Of a stretch of 64,000 nt of DNA, positions 17,079-26,215 are shown piece by piece. The stretch comes from Bacilli bacterium (GTDB lineage: Bacteria > Bacillota_I > Bacilli_A > RF39 > UBA660). Under the pieces are notes generated by a model. The model was given only the letters and a program-made list of their open reading frames with translations. It did no database searches and was not told the DNA's origin. Numbering within the stretch: position 1 is the first letter of the stretch; each line of letters begins with the position of its first letter. The stretch spans positions 154,999 to 218,998 of the forward strand of contig JAFSDH010000005.1 of the NCBI GenBank assembly GCA_017436345.1. The letters run 5' to 3'. A program made the position numbers and the translations under genes.

Positions 17079-17106
17079 AGAGAGAATTATTTCTCTCTTT
17101 TATTTT
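17077..17106 (+). terminator. Bidirectional intrinsic terminator
   Basis: AAAGAGAGAA-TTAT-TTCTCTCTTT with T-rich sequence on both sides. It serves the DUF1846 gene rightward and the ADP-ribosyltransferase gene leftward; the stop codon of the latter lies in its loop. Confidence 0.85.
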
Positions 17107-17854
17107 GTCTCATATAATACTCATCATAAATATGTTTAGGAACTACAACTGCTGTTAAAACAGCTGTGTTATCATCCCCTATCTTTACTCGAGCAACTTT
17201 AGCTATATTATGAGCATTTATTAAGTACTCATATTGTTTCGGACTATAAGTTAAAATTGGATTATCACCTATATAGATACCATCTTTAAAATCTTTAGAA
17301 ATTAAATATTCTATTTTAATATTAAAATCATACCCTAAATCATTCTCTTTTTTAAAAAAACAATTACTTTCAAGAAGAGAAGTAGAAACAAATCCTCTAT
17401 CTAATAAAAATTTTCCTTCCATTTGAGATAATTCATCTATTGATTTAATGCCATAATCTTTAAAATAATGCAAGTTAACTCCTCGATAAGCAATGAAATC
17501 TTCTCCTGTTGTTGCATGCTTCTCTATAATTTTTTTAATTCTAGTAGCCGTATTTAAAAAAGAATCCATTCTAGATATATCACCATTATCTTCATAATTC
17601 CATTTTCCTCTTAAAGCTTGATTCAAATGCTTAAAATTATAACCGGAATATTCACGAATATATGAAGCTTCGTCATAAGTTAAATATCCTGGAGCTTTTA
17701 AAGTCATTAATATTTCTTCTGGTGATAAAAATTTTTGATAATTATGTGACAAACCATTTAAAACATATTCATCTATATCTTTTTTTCTTTCAGCATCAAC
17801 AAATCTAAAAAGACTTCTTACAGTATCACTTTCACCAATATTAAGTTTTGCCAT
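17087..17854 (-). CDS. Putative mono-ADP-ribosyltransferase (R-S-QxE exoenzyme class)
   Basis: A 255-residue protein with the three signature elements of the ARTC/exoenzyme fold in order: Arg124 in FIAYRGV, the STS motif at 157-159 (RGFVSTSL), and QYE at 207-209 followed by YLI, i.e. a QxE instead of ExE. In known enzymes ExE goes with arginine as target, QxE with asparagine or related targets as in C3-type toxins. The helical lead (YIREYSGYNFKHLNQALRG) is also typical. There is no signal peptide or secretion domain and no neighbouring immunity or phage gene. AGGTGG sets the start at 17854; the frame extends 6 codons further. The target is unknown. Confidence 0.72.
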   Translation of the reverse strand: MAKLNIGESDTVRSLFRFVDAERKKDIDEYVLNGLSHNYQKFLSPEEILMTLKAPGYLTYDEASYIREYSGYNFKHLNQALRGKWNYEDNGDISRMDSFLNTATRIKKIIEKHATTGEDFIAYRGVNLHYFKDYGIKSIDELSQMEGKFLLDRGFVSTSLLESNCFFKKENDLGYDFNIKIEYLISKDFKDGIYIGDNPILTYSPKQYEYLINAHNIAKVARVKIGDDNTAVLTAVVVPKHIYDEYYMRQNKREK

Positions 17855-17880
17855 AATACCACCTATTATCATTATATAAT

Positions 17881-17913
17881 AAAAAAGAAAAAGAAAAAAG
17901 AGAACTAGTCTCT
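17881..17913 (-). terminator. Intrinsic terminator of the histidine kinase gene
   Basis: Minus strand AGAGA-CTAGT-TCTCT followed by a long T-rich run. The TAG stop of the kinase lies in the loop. The stem is short. Confidence 0.65.
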
Positions 17914-20157
17914 ATTCAAATAATGTTTACAAATAGTTACATAGTCCTCAATCATATTAATTAATTCATTATAATTATCATTAACAAACGATATATCATT
18001 ATCTTTACTTCTAACTTCATGTTCATAACTCAAATCAGCTAAAGAAGTAATACCTAAATACTTACAATCACTCTTTATAGCATGAACAAGTATTGCATAA
18101 TTAGCCATATCTGAACTAGTTTTGTATTGTTCTAAAAGAGGTAAACGACGATTCATTTCATCAATAAAATCATTCATTGTATCATTATACATAGCAATAT
18201 CACCAAGAAGTTCTACACCATGTTTAACATCTATACCATTAGCTTCTAAAAAAACTATGTTATTATTAATTTCACTTGATTCATTAACAACTTCTCTTTG
18301 AACATTATCATTAGAATTATTAACCAAAATCCTATTAAAAACTCTTATCATTTCATCCTTTTCAATAGGTTTAGCTAGATACCCATCAAACCCAGCATTA
18401 AGATAAGATTCTTTCATTCCTGTAATAGCATTTGCAGTAAGCGCTATAACTGGAATATTAAAACTACTACTTTCTTTTAACTTTTTAAAAGTCTCAGTAC
18501 CACTCATCTTAGGCATCATATCATCCATTAATATAAGATCAAACTTTTCTCCATTAGTGATTTTACTAATACAGGCAAATCCACTATCACAGACTTCAAC
18601 AGTTGCATTATATCTTTCTAAAAGCTTAGTAGCCACTTTTAAATTTAATGGATTATCATCAACAACAAGTAATTTTTTTCCATTTAAATCAATTGTATCA
18701 TTAGAAACCACTTTATTCTCAACAACAACATTATCAATTCTTTGATCAAGAGTAATAGTAAACCTAGAACCTTCTCCATAAACTGTATGAAGAACTATAT
18801 TTCCACCCATTAATTCAACTAATTGTTTCGTTATAGCAAGACCTAGACCTGTTCCTTCAATCGTTGTATTTCTATCTTCGTCAACACGTTGAAACTTATT
18901 AAATAATTTATCAACATTTTCTTTCTTTATACCACGACCACTATCTTCAACAGAGATTATTAAACGACATACTCCATCAGCATTAACACAATTAACAGAA
19001 TAAAAGACATGTCCTTTATCGGTATATTTATAAGCATTAGATAAAAGATTTGTAACAACTTTTTTTAAATTAGCACTATCTCCATATAATGTATTAGGAA
19101 GATCATCTGCTATAGATACTTGAAAATCAAGACCTTTTTCATTCATCTTAGGAGTAACAAGTTTAGCAAGACCACTAAATAAATCACGAGCATTATAATC
19201 AGAATTTACAATTTCAAGCTTTCCTGCTTCAATCTTAGAAATATCTAAAATACCATTTACAATTTCTAAAAGAGTATTAGAAGCATTCATAATATCATCA
19301 GCATTTTCTTTAGCTTCATCCAATGTATCAGCATGTTTAATACAATCACTAAAACCAACAATGGCATTTAAAGGTGTACGAATTTCATGAGACATACTAC
19401 TTAAAAAATCAGTCTTAGCAGCATTAGCTTTATCAGCACTATCACGAGCAAATTCTAACTGTTCAATCATTTTGACATCTGGGTTTTCAATAGTATGATA
19501 CATCAAAAAAGAAGCAAACGTCATCGGAAATGTAATCAATAATAACTTTAAACCAAAAATATTAGCAACGAGCTCTAAAATTATAAAAAATATAAAAAGT
19601 AAAAGTGAGGCAATTTTGTTAGCTTTAACTCTTTTAATAGACCTTAAAACCAATATAATATCCACAATTATTAAACTAAAACTTATTAAAAACATAAACA
19701 TTGTAGATAAACCAGCAGATGACACTAAATATCCATCTTTATATATATTTTCAACAGGCGATAAAAATATTAAAAGAAATATAAAAACTATAATTCCAAT
19801 TACAATATTCTTCTTTTTTTGTAAGCTTAATCTATCCGAAAAAATTTTTTCATTTTTACTAGTTACAACTAAAATATATAAAGTATATAAAAACAACCAA
19901 ATACCAGTAGCAGCAAAAAAAATTTTCTCAAAGTAATTAACAAATAAAGCTTTACTTTGCCATGATGTTAAATAAAAAATAAGCTCCGCCAATAAAGAAA
20001 TTGAATTAACCAGTATCAAGGCACCAAAAATATTATTTTCTTTAGTAGAAATTTTATTTTTAAAAAAGAACATTCCACCAATAATCAAACAAATAAGTAA
20101 GCAAATAGCACTTACCGTTATTGATATAATACGAAAATATTGAATATCTATATCCAT
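17905..20157 (-). CDS. Hybrid sensor histidine kinase (7 TM - HisKA - HATPase - REC - HPt)
   Basis: A 750-residue membrane phosphorelay protein. Seven hydrophobic segments fill residues 10-225. HisKA has the phospho-acceptor His257 (SMSHEIRTPLNAI). The ATPase part shows the N box (NLLSNAYKYTDKG), DSGRG and GTGLGLA. A receiver domain has the DD pair near 500 (VVDDNP), phospho-Asp near 544 (LILMDDMMP) and the KP lysine (YLAKPI). A C-terminal HPt has His near 691 (VHAIKSDCKYLG). All phosphorelay steps are therefore on one chain, but no output regulator is nearby. GGGTGATTAT precedes the ATG. The ligand is unknown. Confidence 0.93.
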   Translation of the reverse strand: MDIDIQYFRIISITVSAICLLICLIIGGMFFFKNKISTKENNIFGALILVNSISLLAELIFYLTSWQSKALFVNYFEKIFFAATGIWLFLYTLYILVVTSKNEKIFSDRLSLQKKKNIVIGIIVFIFLLIFLSPVENIYKDGYLVSSAGLSTMFMFLISFSLIIVDIILVLRSIKRVKANKIASLLLFIFFIILELVANIFGLKLLLITFPMTFASFLMYHTIENPDVKMIEQLEFARDSADKANAAKTDFLSSMSHEIRTPLNAIVGFSDCIKHADTLDEAKENADDIMNASNTLLEIVNGILDISKIEAGKLEIVNSDYNARDLFSGLAKLVTPKMNEKGLDFQVSIADDLPNTLYGDSANLKKVVTNLLSNAYKYTDKGHVFYSVNCVNADGVCRLIISVEDSGRGIKKENVDKLFNKFQRVDEDRNTTIEGTGLGLAITKQLVELMGGNIVLHTVYGEGSRFTITLDQRIDNVVVENKVVSNDTIDLNGKKLLVVDDNPLNLKVATKLLERYNATVEVCDSGFACISKITNGEKFDLILMDDMMPKMSGTETFKKLKESSSFNIPVIALTANAITGMKESYLNAGFDGYLAKPIEKDEMIRVFNRILVNNSNDNVQREVVNESSEINNNIVFLEANGIDVKHGVELLGDIAMYNDTMNDFIDEMNRRLPLLEQYKTSSDMANYAILVHAIKSDCKYLGITSLADLSYEHEVRSKDNDISFVNDNYNELINMIEDYVTICKHYLNRD

Positions 20158-20189
20158 ATAATCACCCTATATTCAATATATAACAAAAA

Positions 20190-20222
20190 CTAAAAAAAAG
20201 CCACATTAATTTGGCTTTTTAA
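20190..20222 (-). terminator. Intrinsic terminator of the acyl ligase gene
   Basis: AAAAGCCAAA / TGGCTTTT hairpin with a long T-run on the minus strand, overlapping the end of the ligase gene. Confidence 0.8.
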
Positions 20223-22005
20223 TTTTTGTTAAAATTCTATTATTTTTAACATTTTCTTCAAGGAGTCTAACATCTTTCTTACCAACTTTAGTTCTCGGAA
20301 ATTCACTTACAAAATAAATATCTTTTGGCCTAGCATAATTGGCAAAATGTATTTCACAAGCATCATTTATATCATTTGACAATTCTTCTTGAGAAATATT
20401 TTCACTAGGAATTACAAAACATATTGGTATTCCAAAACCTTCATGTTCCATGTCTTCTACTTCTCCCACTAAAACATCCTCTACTCCAGGTATTTTAGAA
20501 AGTATATTTTCCATTGCTGTTGGATAAACTTTTGCCGTCGGATAAACAAATATAGTTCTAGTCATTCTACCCTTAACAGACAATAAACCATTGTCGTGCA
20601 TAACCCCTAAATCACCAGTATGTAACCATATTGTTCCATCAGAATGTTCTTTCAATACATCATTTGTCATTTTTATATCATCATAATAACCTAACATTAA
20701 TGGTGAAGAATTAACACATATTTCTCCCTCTTCACCATATTTCATTTCTTCACCTGTTGTAGGATCAAAAATTGCAACAACAGTATTTACATGAGGAGCA
20801 CCAACATAACCTATATCAGCATTATCTACATTACTTCTAATTGTTCCTAATGTAAAACTCTCTGTACATCCCCAACCATAACCTAAAAACGTATCAATAT
20901 TATGTCTTTTAAAGAAATTAGCAACTTTTTCTTCAAAACTACTAGTAATAGCTAAACCACCACAACCAACAGTTTTTATATAACTTAAATTTTCATCTTT
21001 TAATAACTCACTTTTTTCTAAAACATCTAAAAGTTGTGGAATCAACATTAAATGTTCCGTCTTTGAGTCATAAACAATTCTGTCAAAATCATTTATATCT
21101 ATAGGAAATGGTCTAATTACACTATTCATACCGGCACATAAAGGCAAATGGTTATTAGCCACTACTGCTGAAGCAGAAAACAAAGACCAAAGTCTCAACC
21201 ATTTATCACCAGCATCATAATTTAAATCTGAATTCAAATATTGATGAACTGCTACATTAAAGCATTCATCATTAAGCATTACACTCTTAGGTTCACCCGT
21301 AGAACCACCAGTTGAAGCAATAAATAATAGATCTTCAGGATTTCTATTTATATTTGGTAAATTTACTCCTTTTCCTTTTTCAATAAAATCATTCCATGAT
21401 ATAGTTCTTTCATCTTTAAATTTCTTTTCACCTAAAGTAATAATATTAGATATACTCGTCTTTTCATAAATTTGTTTTTCATCCTCTTCTGAAAGTAAAA
21501 AATCTGAGACAAATAATAAAGACATATCTAACTTATTTATTTTATTAATAAGATCATCAATTGTTGTTTGAATTGGAACTTCACTTATTGCTGCTCCAAC
21601 TTTATCAACTCCATAAAACAAAAAAGATTCAAATGAAATTGGAGGTAACATCATCATAACTTTCTTACCTTTTTCAATTTTCATAGCATATAAAGAATTG
21701 GCTATTTGGTCAACTATATCAAATACATCTTTATAAGTATACTGTCCTTCCATACTATCAATTGCTAGCAAATCCATATTATTTTCATTACATTTCTTTA
21801 AATACTCATATGCAGTCATATGAGGAATTTCTGCCATAATATGTTCCTCACTATAATATTTAAGCCAAGGCTTATCTATTGATGCATAACCAGTAGGAGG
21901 TCCTTGTACTTTTCCTAATGCCATATCTCTTAAATATAAATCTCTTAATTTTTGCTCATTAACACTTAAATTAGCTATTTTCTTTTTATATTCTTTTAAA
22001 TCCAT
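20206..22005 (-). CDS. AMP-forming acyl ligase (ANL superfamily)
   Basis: A 599-residue adenylate-forming enzyme that activates a carboxylic acid with ATP. Core motifs are present: A3 P-loop STGGSTGEPKSV near residue 232, A5 GYGWGCTES near 375, A7/A8 LHTGDLG and KGRMTRTI, and the A10 catalytic lysine PRTKVGKKD near 577. Substrate specificity cannot be read from the sequence; it could be a fatty acid or another acyl group. There is no carrier-protein or condensation gene nearby, so no pathway is implied. GGGGGATT precedes the ATG. It has its own promoter and terminator. Confidence 0.88.
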   Translation of the reverse strand: MDLKEYKKKIANLSVNEQKLRDLYLRDMALGKVQGPPTGYASIDKPWLKYYSEEHIMAEIPHMTAYEYLKKCNENNMDLLAIDSMEGQYTYKDVFDIVDQIANSLYAMKIEKGKKVMMMLPPISFESFLFYGVDKVGAAISEVPIQTTIDDLINKINKLDMSLLFVSDFLLSEEDEKQIYEKTSISNIITLGEKKFKDERTISWNDFIEKGKGVNLPNINRNPEDLLFIASTGGSTGEPKSVMLNDECFNVAVHQYLNSDLNYDAGDKWLRLWSLFSASAVVANNHLPLCAGMNSVIRPFPIDINDFDRIVYDSKTEHLMLIPQLLDVLEKSELLKDENLSYIKTVGCGGLAITSSFEEKVANFFKRHNIDTFLGYGWGCTESFTLGTIRSNVDNADIGYVGAPHVNTVVAIFDPTTGEEMKYGEEGEICVNSSPLMLGYYDDIKMTNDVLKEHSDGTIWLHTGDLGVMHDNGLLSVKGRMTRTIFVYPTAKVYPTAMENILSKIPGVEDVLVGEVEDMEHEGFGIPICFVIPSENISQEELSNDINDACEIHFANYARPKDIYFVSEFPRTKVGKKDVRLLEENVKNNRILTKIKKPN

Positions 22006-22032
22006 ATATTAATCCCCCATTTCAATAGTACT

Positions 22033-22041
22033 ATTTTATCA
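22033..22041 (-). promoter_or_regulatory. Extended -10 candidate for the acyl ligase gene
   Basis: TGATAAAAT on the minus strand, 27 bases before the ATG at 22005. The rest of 22042-22192 is AT-rich and holds nothing I can name. Confidence 0.4.
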
Positions 22042-22192
22042 AAAATGACTTTTTTATACAAATTTTTAATTTTTTAAATTTATTTATATGTATTATCAAA
22101 ACATTAATTATAATTTATTTTTGATAAATATTTTCTTTTTTCAAGATTAACTTATCTTTTTTGACAAAATTCCTTCTACTTTTGACACTTTT

Positions 22193-22840
22193 TTATTTAA
22201 AACATACTACTTCAATTAAATTATTTCTTACAGAAACAGGTATAGTTCTTTCATAATCCGCAAATAATTCTTCATCATAATCTTTAATAGATTTTATATT
22301 TAAACCAGCTCCTGTAATTGCTTTAGAAATTGTTTCATAATTATGAAATCTTCTTTTATCTATATTACCAGTAAAAGTAACATGTTCACTTAAACCAGTC
22401 TTTTCATCATACTTTATTAAATTATTAATATATTCATCACACTTATCACTTCTAACTACAATATATAATAGTCCATTATCTTTTAATATTCTTCTAAATT
22501 CCTTTAATACATCTAATAATTCTTTATCATTTAAATAATGAAGAACTAATCTAGCATATATATAATCAAAAGATTTATCTTCATATATATCTTTTTCTCT
22601 TACATCTTCTAGTTTTAATATGAATCTATTTTCTATTTTTTTATCAGAAACAATTCTCTTAGTATTTTCAATTCCTTTCTTATCAATAGTAGTTCCGATA
22701 ATAAATAAATTATCATTTCTACTTAACATTTCTAATTCAGCATTCCCATTAGTACTAATACCAACAGATAATACATTTTCCATATCTTTATTTACTAAAT
22801 TTATTCCATCTATTTCACTAATTGAAAACTTATTATTCAT
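22193..22840 (-). CDS. Class I SAM-dependent methyltransferase
   Basis: A 215-residue protein with a Rossmann methyltransferase layout. The N-terminal part has LSVGISTNGNAE in place of the usual glycine-rich loop. SFDYIYARLVLHYLND near 105-120 is the motif 4 region, and FRRILKDNGLLYIVVR is motif 5/6. The weak motif I (no GxGxG) is unusual and could mean altered cofactor binding. The start at 22840 is fixed by GGGAGG four bases upstream. It follows the DUF3592-like gene closely and is probably in its operon. The substrate is unknown. Confidence 0.78.
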   Translation of the reverse strand: MNNKFSISEIDGINLVNKDMENVLSVGISTNGNAELEMLSRNDNLFIIGTTIDKKGIENTKRIVSDKKIENRFILKLEDVREKDIYEDKSFDYIYARLVLHYLNDKELLDVLKEFRRILKDNGLLYIVVRSDKCDEYINNLIKYDEKTGLSEHVTFTGNIDKRRFHNYETISKAITGAGLNIKSIKDYDEELFADYERTIPVSVRNNLIEVVCFK

Positions 22841-22851
22841 ATATCCTCCCA

Positions 22852-23745
22852 TTAAATAAATATTTTAATAACTGTAATTATAATAACAACAAATATCGCA
22901 ATCATTATTCCTAATAAACCATTCTTAAATGTTTTAGCACTTCTTGGATAACTATCTAATAAATACTTTTTAGTCTCTTTATTACTATAAAAATATATTT
23001 CATTATCTTCATCAGGAACAATATTAATTGGAACTCTAATTTTTCTTTTCTCATATTCTACAATCGCATTATATTTTTCTACATAATTACCATTAACCTT
23101 TGTACTTAAATTAATATAATCAATAATATTAACTTTAACTCTTTCATAATCTCCATTATTAATTTTACTTAATCTCTTTTTAAACTTTAAATATTTTCTT
23201 AAAATAAATATCTCTATCAATATCCATAAAATAATGACAATTATATCTTCTATATAAGAAATATTATTTTCGAAATAATCAATTATATTAAAAATAATTA
23301 TTAAAAATCCACCACATATAAAAATCCCACCTAAATAATACCAAGGCATTTGCATTTTAATAGGTTCTATATCATATTTATTATCAATTAAATAAGATAC
23401 AATATAAGGATCTTTATCCTCATAATGTTTAATTAAAAGTTTATCACCTACAGCTAAATACTTTTCGGAATCTAAAACCATTTTCACATTTTTATCCTTA
23501 AATCTATATTCAACTGTAACTTCATAGTTTAACCTTTTTACGTAATTATCTTCATCACGTTCATGTTTTTCAACAACCTTAGTTACTTTTGCCTCAATAA
23601 TATTCTTCCCTTTTAATCTTGAATCTCCCATTTTTTTACTAAAAAACATAATAATGCCACCTATTATAAATATAGGGATAACTACTATTAATAATTTATT
23701 TAAAAATTCTAAATCAGTCTCACTTATCCACAAAAAATTCATCAT
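22852..23745 (-). CDS. DUF3592-like membrane protein (paralogue A)
   Basis: A 297-residue protein with a hydrophobic segment at 18-34, a beta-rich ectodomain containing KVTKVVEKHERDEDNYVKR and VTVEYRF, two membrane segments near 135-185 and one at the C-terminus. Domain order and motif style fit DUF3592-type proteins. It resembles the gene at 25274-26140, so the two are probably distant paralogues. AGAGGT precedes the start, 6 bases after the hydrolase stop, so it sits in the hydrolase-DUF3592-methyltransferase unit. Function unknown. Confidence 0.6.
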   Translation of the reverse strand: MMNFLWISETDLEFLNKLLIVVIPIFIIGGIIMFFSKKMGDSRLKGKNIIEAKVTKVVEKHERDEDNYVKRLNYEVTVEYRFKDKNVKMVLDSEKYLAVGDKLLIKHYEDKDPYIVSYLIDNKYDIEPIKMQMPWYYLGGIFICGGFLIIIFNIIDYFENNISYIEDIIVIILWILIEIFILRKYLKFKKRLSKINNGDYERVKVNIIDYINLSTKVNGNYVEKYNAIVEYEKRKIRVPINIVPDEDNEIYFYSNKETKKYLLDSYPRSAKTFKNGLLGIMIAIFVVIIITVIKIFI

Positions 23746-23751
23746 TATACA

Positions 23752-24687
23752 TTACCTCTTTTTTCCAACTAAGCTATCCGCCCACTCAGAAACATCTTCA
23801 TATATTTCGTTCTTACTTTTTTCATTTAAAATATCATGTCTTAAACCTGGATACATCTTAATAGATAAATTCTTTATCCCAGCTTTTTTAAAATCTTTAT
23901 ATGCTTTATCAACACCTTTACCATAGTCACCCACAGGATCATCACTACCAGATAAAAATAATATTGGTAAATCTCTATTCATCTTCTTGATATTATCTAT
24001 ATCTCTATCATACATCATTCCACTCAATAATTCCCTAAATAATCCAGCTGAAAAACTTTCGCCACGACTAGGATCTTTCATGTATAAATCAAGAGCATCT
24101 TCATTACTGCATAACCAATCTAATTTTGTTTTATTAGGCTTAAATTTCTTATTATAAGTACCAAAGGTTAAATCATCTATTTTCTCTGTAAAAGCATTAT
24201 CACCATGTTCTTTTGCCTCTTTATTAGCCATCATTAAACCTAGTTTAATATTTAACCATGAAGTTTGACCTGTTCCAACTAAAATAGCCCCATCACTAAC
24301 CTCACTATGTTTAATAAGTAACGTTCTAACTAAAAAAGATCCTAAAGAAAAACCAAGTATAAAATAAGGAATATCAGGATATTCAATTTTTGTTTTCGTA
24401 TAAAGACTATACAAATCTTCAACAGCAAAGTCCCAACTACCTTCCTTACCAAAATACATCGGTCCTTTTTCTTCTGAAATAGATTTACCATGTCCTAAAT
24501 GGTCATTTCCTACAACTACTATTCCTTTTTCATTCAAATACTTCGCAAATTCATCATATCTATCAATATATTCAGTTACCCCATGTGCAACTTGAAGAAC
24601 AGCTCTTGGATTTTCTATATCCCACTTAATCGCATGAATATCAGTTACATTATCACTAGACCTATAAAAAAATTCTTCTTTTTTCAC
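23752..24687 (-). CDS. Alpha/beta hydrolase, monoacylglycerol lipase / S33 type
   Basis: A 311-residue serine hydrolase. The nucleophile is Ser114 in GFSLGS, the acid is Asp249 or Asp250 (SGSDDPVGD) and the base is His284 (LRHDILNE). The lead QVAHGVTEYIDRYDEFAKYL and GNDHLGHGKS are typical of monoacylglycerol lipase and lysophospholipase L2-like members (Hydrolase_4). There is no signal peptide, so it acts inside the cell. Translation starts at a GTG behind AGGTGATAAT. Its substrate is probably a monoglyceride or lysolipid. Confidence 0.88.
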   Translation of the reverse strand: MKKEEFFYRSSDNVTDIHAIKWDIENPRAVLQVAHGVTEYIDRYDEFAKYLNEKGIVVVGNDHLGHGKSISEEKGPMYFGKEGSWDFAVEDLYSLYTKTKIEYPDIPYFILGFSLGSFLVRTLLIKHSEVSDGAILVGTGQTSWLNIKLGLMMANKEAKEHGDNAFTEKIDDLTFGTYNKKFKPNKTKLDWLCSNEDALDLYMKDPSRGESFSAGLFRELLSGMMYDRDIDNIKKMNRDLPILFLSGSDDPVGDYGKGVDKAYKDFKKAGIKNLSIKMYPGLRHDILNEKSKNEIYEDVSEWADSLVGKKR

Positions 24688-24703
24688 ATTATCACCTAAA
24701 TTA

Positions 24704-24709
24704 ATTATA
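24704..24709 (-). promoter_or_regulatory. Candidate -10 for the hydrolase unit
   Basis: TATAAT on the minus strand 17 bases before the GTG. Its position, just downstream of the acetyltransferase terminator, supports it. Confidence 0.4.
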
Positions 24710-24718
24710 ACTTATATA

Positions 24719-24758
24719 AAAAAAAGAAGAAATATAATTAAGTATATTCTTCCTTTAA
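24719..24758 (-). terminator. Intrinsic terminator of the acetyltransferase gene
   Basis: Long hairpin AAAGGAAGAATATA / TATATTTCTTCTTT with small mismatches and a T-run on the minus strand. The gene's stop codon is inside it. Confidence 0.75.
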
Positions 24759-25277
24759 TATTTTATAATCTAAAAATATATAACCATTTTCAACAACTCT
24801 AGTACTTTTCAACTTAAAACCTAATCTTTCCAAAATCTTTTGTGATGAAATATTTCCTTCAATAGTATCAGCATATATGTTATTTAATTCTAAATATTTA
24901 AAACCCACTTCTAATAATTTTTTTACACATTCACTACAATAACCATTTCTTGTATAATCAAAATCAAAAATATATGACACTTCAGCATTATTATTATTTT
25001 CATCAATTTTAAATTCTAAAAAACCTATTGGTAAATCATTATCTTTAAGACAAACTGTTAACGAACCAATAATACCACTATTAAACTTTTTTATTTTTTT
25101 ATAAAGAAATTCAACTCTTTCTTCTCTTGTTTTATTCTTTATACCACCTAAAAACTTTTGAGTAGTTTCTTGCTTATCTAATTTCATTAACAAATCAACA
25201 TCATCAGTTACTGTTTTTCTAATAATCAATCTTTCAGTCTTTATAGGTAATAAAGATATCATTTTTTTATTTTTCAT
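24738..25277 (-). CDS. GNAT family N-acetyltransferase (RimJ/RimL type)
   Basis: A 179-residue acetyltransferase. The N-terminal TERLIIRKTVTDDVDLLMKLD is the standard RimJ/L-type opening. GNISSQKILERLGFKLKS near residues 140-157 is the conserved acetyl-CoA-side helix, and SYIFDFDYTRNGYCSECVKKLLEVGF is the motif A region. Such enzymes acetylate protein N-termini or small amines; the target here is unknown. Its ATG overlaps the TGA of the upstream membrane gene (ATGA), so translation is coupled. Confidence 0.88.
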   Translation of the reverse strand: MKNKKMISLLPIKTERLIIRKTVTDDVDLLMKLDKQETTQKFLGGIKNKTREERVEFLYKKIKKFNSGIIGSLTVCLKDNDLPIGFLEFKIDENNNNAEVSYIFDFDYTRNGYCSECVKKLLEVGFKYLELNNIYADTIEGNISSQKILERLGFKLKSTRVVENGYIFLDYKILKEEYT

Positions 25278-26140
25278 AACACATTCCCAACATAAAATAC
25301 AATTAATATCAAAATTAAAATAATTATTAAATTTGTTAATTTTTTTAAATTATCAATCTTTCTATTAATCTCACTACTTATTTCAATTTTACCAGTTTCT
25401 ATATTCTTATAAACATCTAATGTACCGAAAGTTGTTTCATTAAACGAATTAATTTCAATGTCTCCTTTAACAACTCTTTCATATTTAAATCCTTCAAAAG
25501 TGTACTCTATAACAGGAAAAGACTTTTTCTTAAATAATATTTGTTTAGTAACAGTATTAACAACCTTAGCATGAATAAGTTCGTATTTATCAGTTTTCAA
25601 ATTATCTAATAAATTATTAAACCTCTTTTTATATCGATAAACAAAATATAATAATACTAATAATAAAAATATATAAAATATAGACACAAATAATTCAGGA
25701 TTATTAACATAATCTAATATAACTGAAAATATACCCATAAACGAAGTAAAAAACAAAAAATAAGCTATCCCAAAACATGCTGTATCTGCATGCAAATTAA
25801 ACATACTCTCTTGTCCCTTAATATCTCTAGGAATATCAGACAATATTTCTTTAGGCTTACCATTTTTCATATAAACTCTTACTTTTGTCCCTAGATGATA
25901 TTTTGAATAACATTTAACAACATCTTCACATTCACATCCATTATAAATATATTTTAAATGAATATAACAAAGCCCAAAACGTTTTTTATCTTCTTCAACC
26001 TTTGTAACCATAGCAATAATAGAATTATTATGTTTATTAATCCTATCTTTTTTTGCATTATGTCCTAAATAAAACATAAATAAACCCACTATTAATATTG
26101 GAACTGCACCTATTATATTAAAAAATAAATCTTCTATCAT
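25274..26140 (-). CDS. DUF3592-like membrane protein (paralogue B)
   Basis: A 288-residue protein with hydrophobic segments near 6-25, 120-140, 148-168 and 265-286, and a beta-rich middle (IAMVTKVEEDKKRFG, VKCYSKYHLGTKVRVYMKNGKPKEI). It has the same order as the protein at 22852-23745 and probably the same fold, though identity looks low. It is the first gene of a pair with the acetyltransferase. Function unknown. Confidence 0.55.
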   Translation of the reverse strand: MIEDLFFNIIGAVPILIVGLFMFYLGHNAKKDRINKHNNSIIAMVTKVEEDKKRFGLCYIHLKYIYNGCECEDVVKCYSKYHLGTKVRVYMKNGKPKEILSDIPRDIKGQESMFNLHADTACFGIAYFLFFTSFMGIFSVILDYVNNPELFVSIFYIFLLLVLLYFVYRYKKRFNNLLDNLKTDKYELIHAKVVNTVTKQILFKKKSFPVIEYTFEGFKYERVVKGDIEINSFNETTFGTLDVYKNIETGKIEISSEINRKIDNLKKLTNLIIILILILIVFYVGNVL

Positions 26141-26184
26141 TCAATCACTTCCATTATTTTATCTTACTAATATATTATAACATA

Positions 26185-26215
26185 TAAAAAAAGAAGAAAT
26201 AAAATTCTTCTTTTA
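26185..26215 (-). terminator. Intrinsic terminator of the ftsE-ftsX-M23 unit
   Basis: AAAAGAAGAA / TTCTTCTTTT with a 6-base loop and T-run on the minus strand, at the end of the hydrolase gene. Confidence 0.8.

Noticed and set aside
17087..17854. Toxin half of a toxin-antitoxin or polymorphic toxin system
   Set aside because: No small antitoxin or immunity gene adjoins it and there is no delivery domain, so I call it only an enzyme.
22042..22192. Hairpin with T-run (AAGAT / ATCTT) in the plus direction
   Set aside because: The stem is only 5 bp and there is no plus-strand gene upstream that it could serve.
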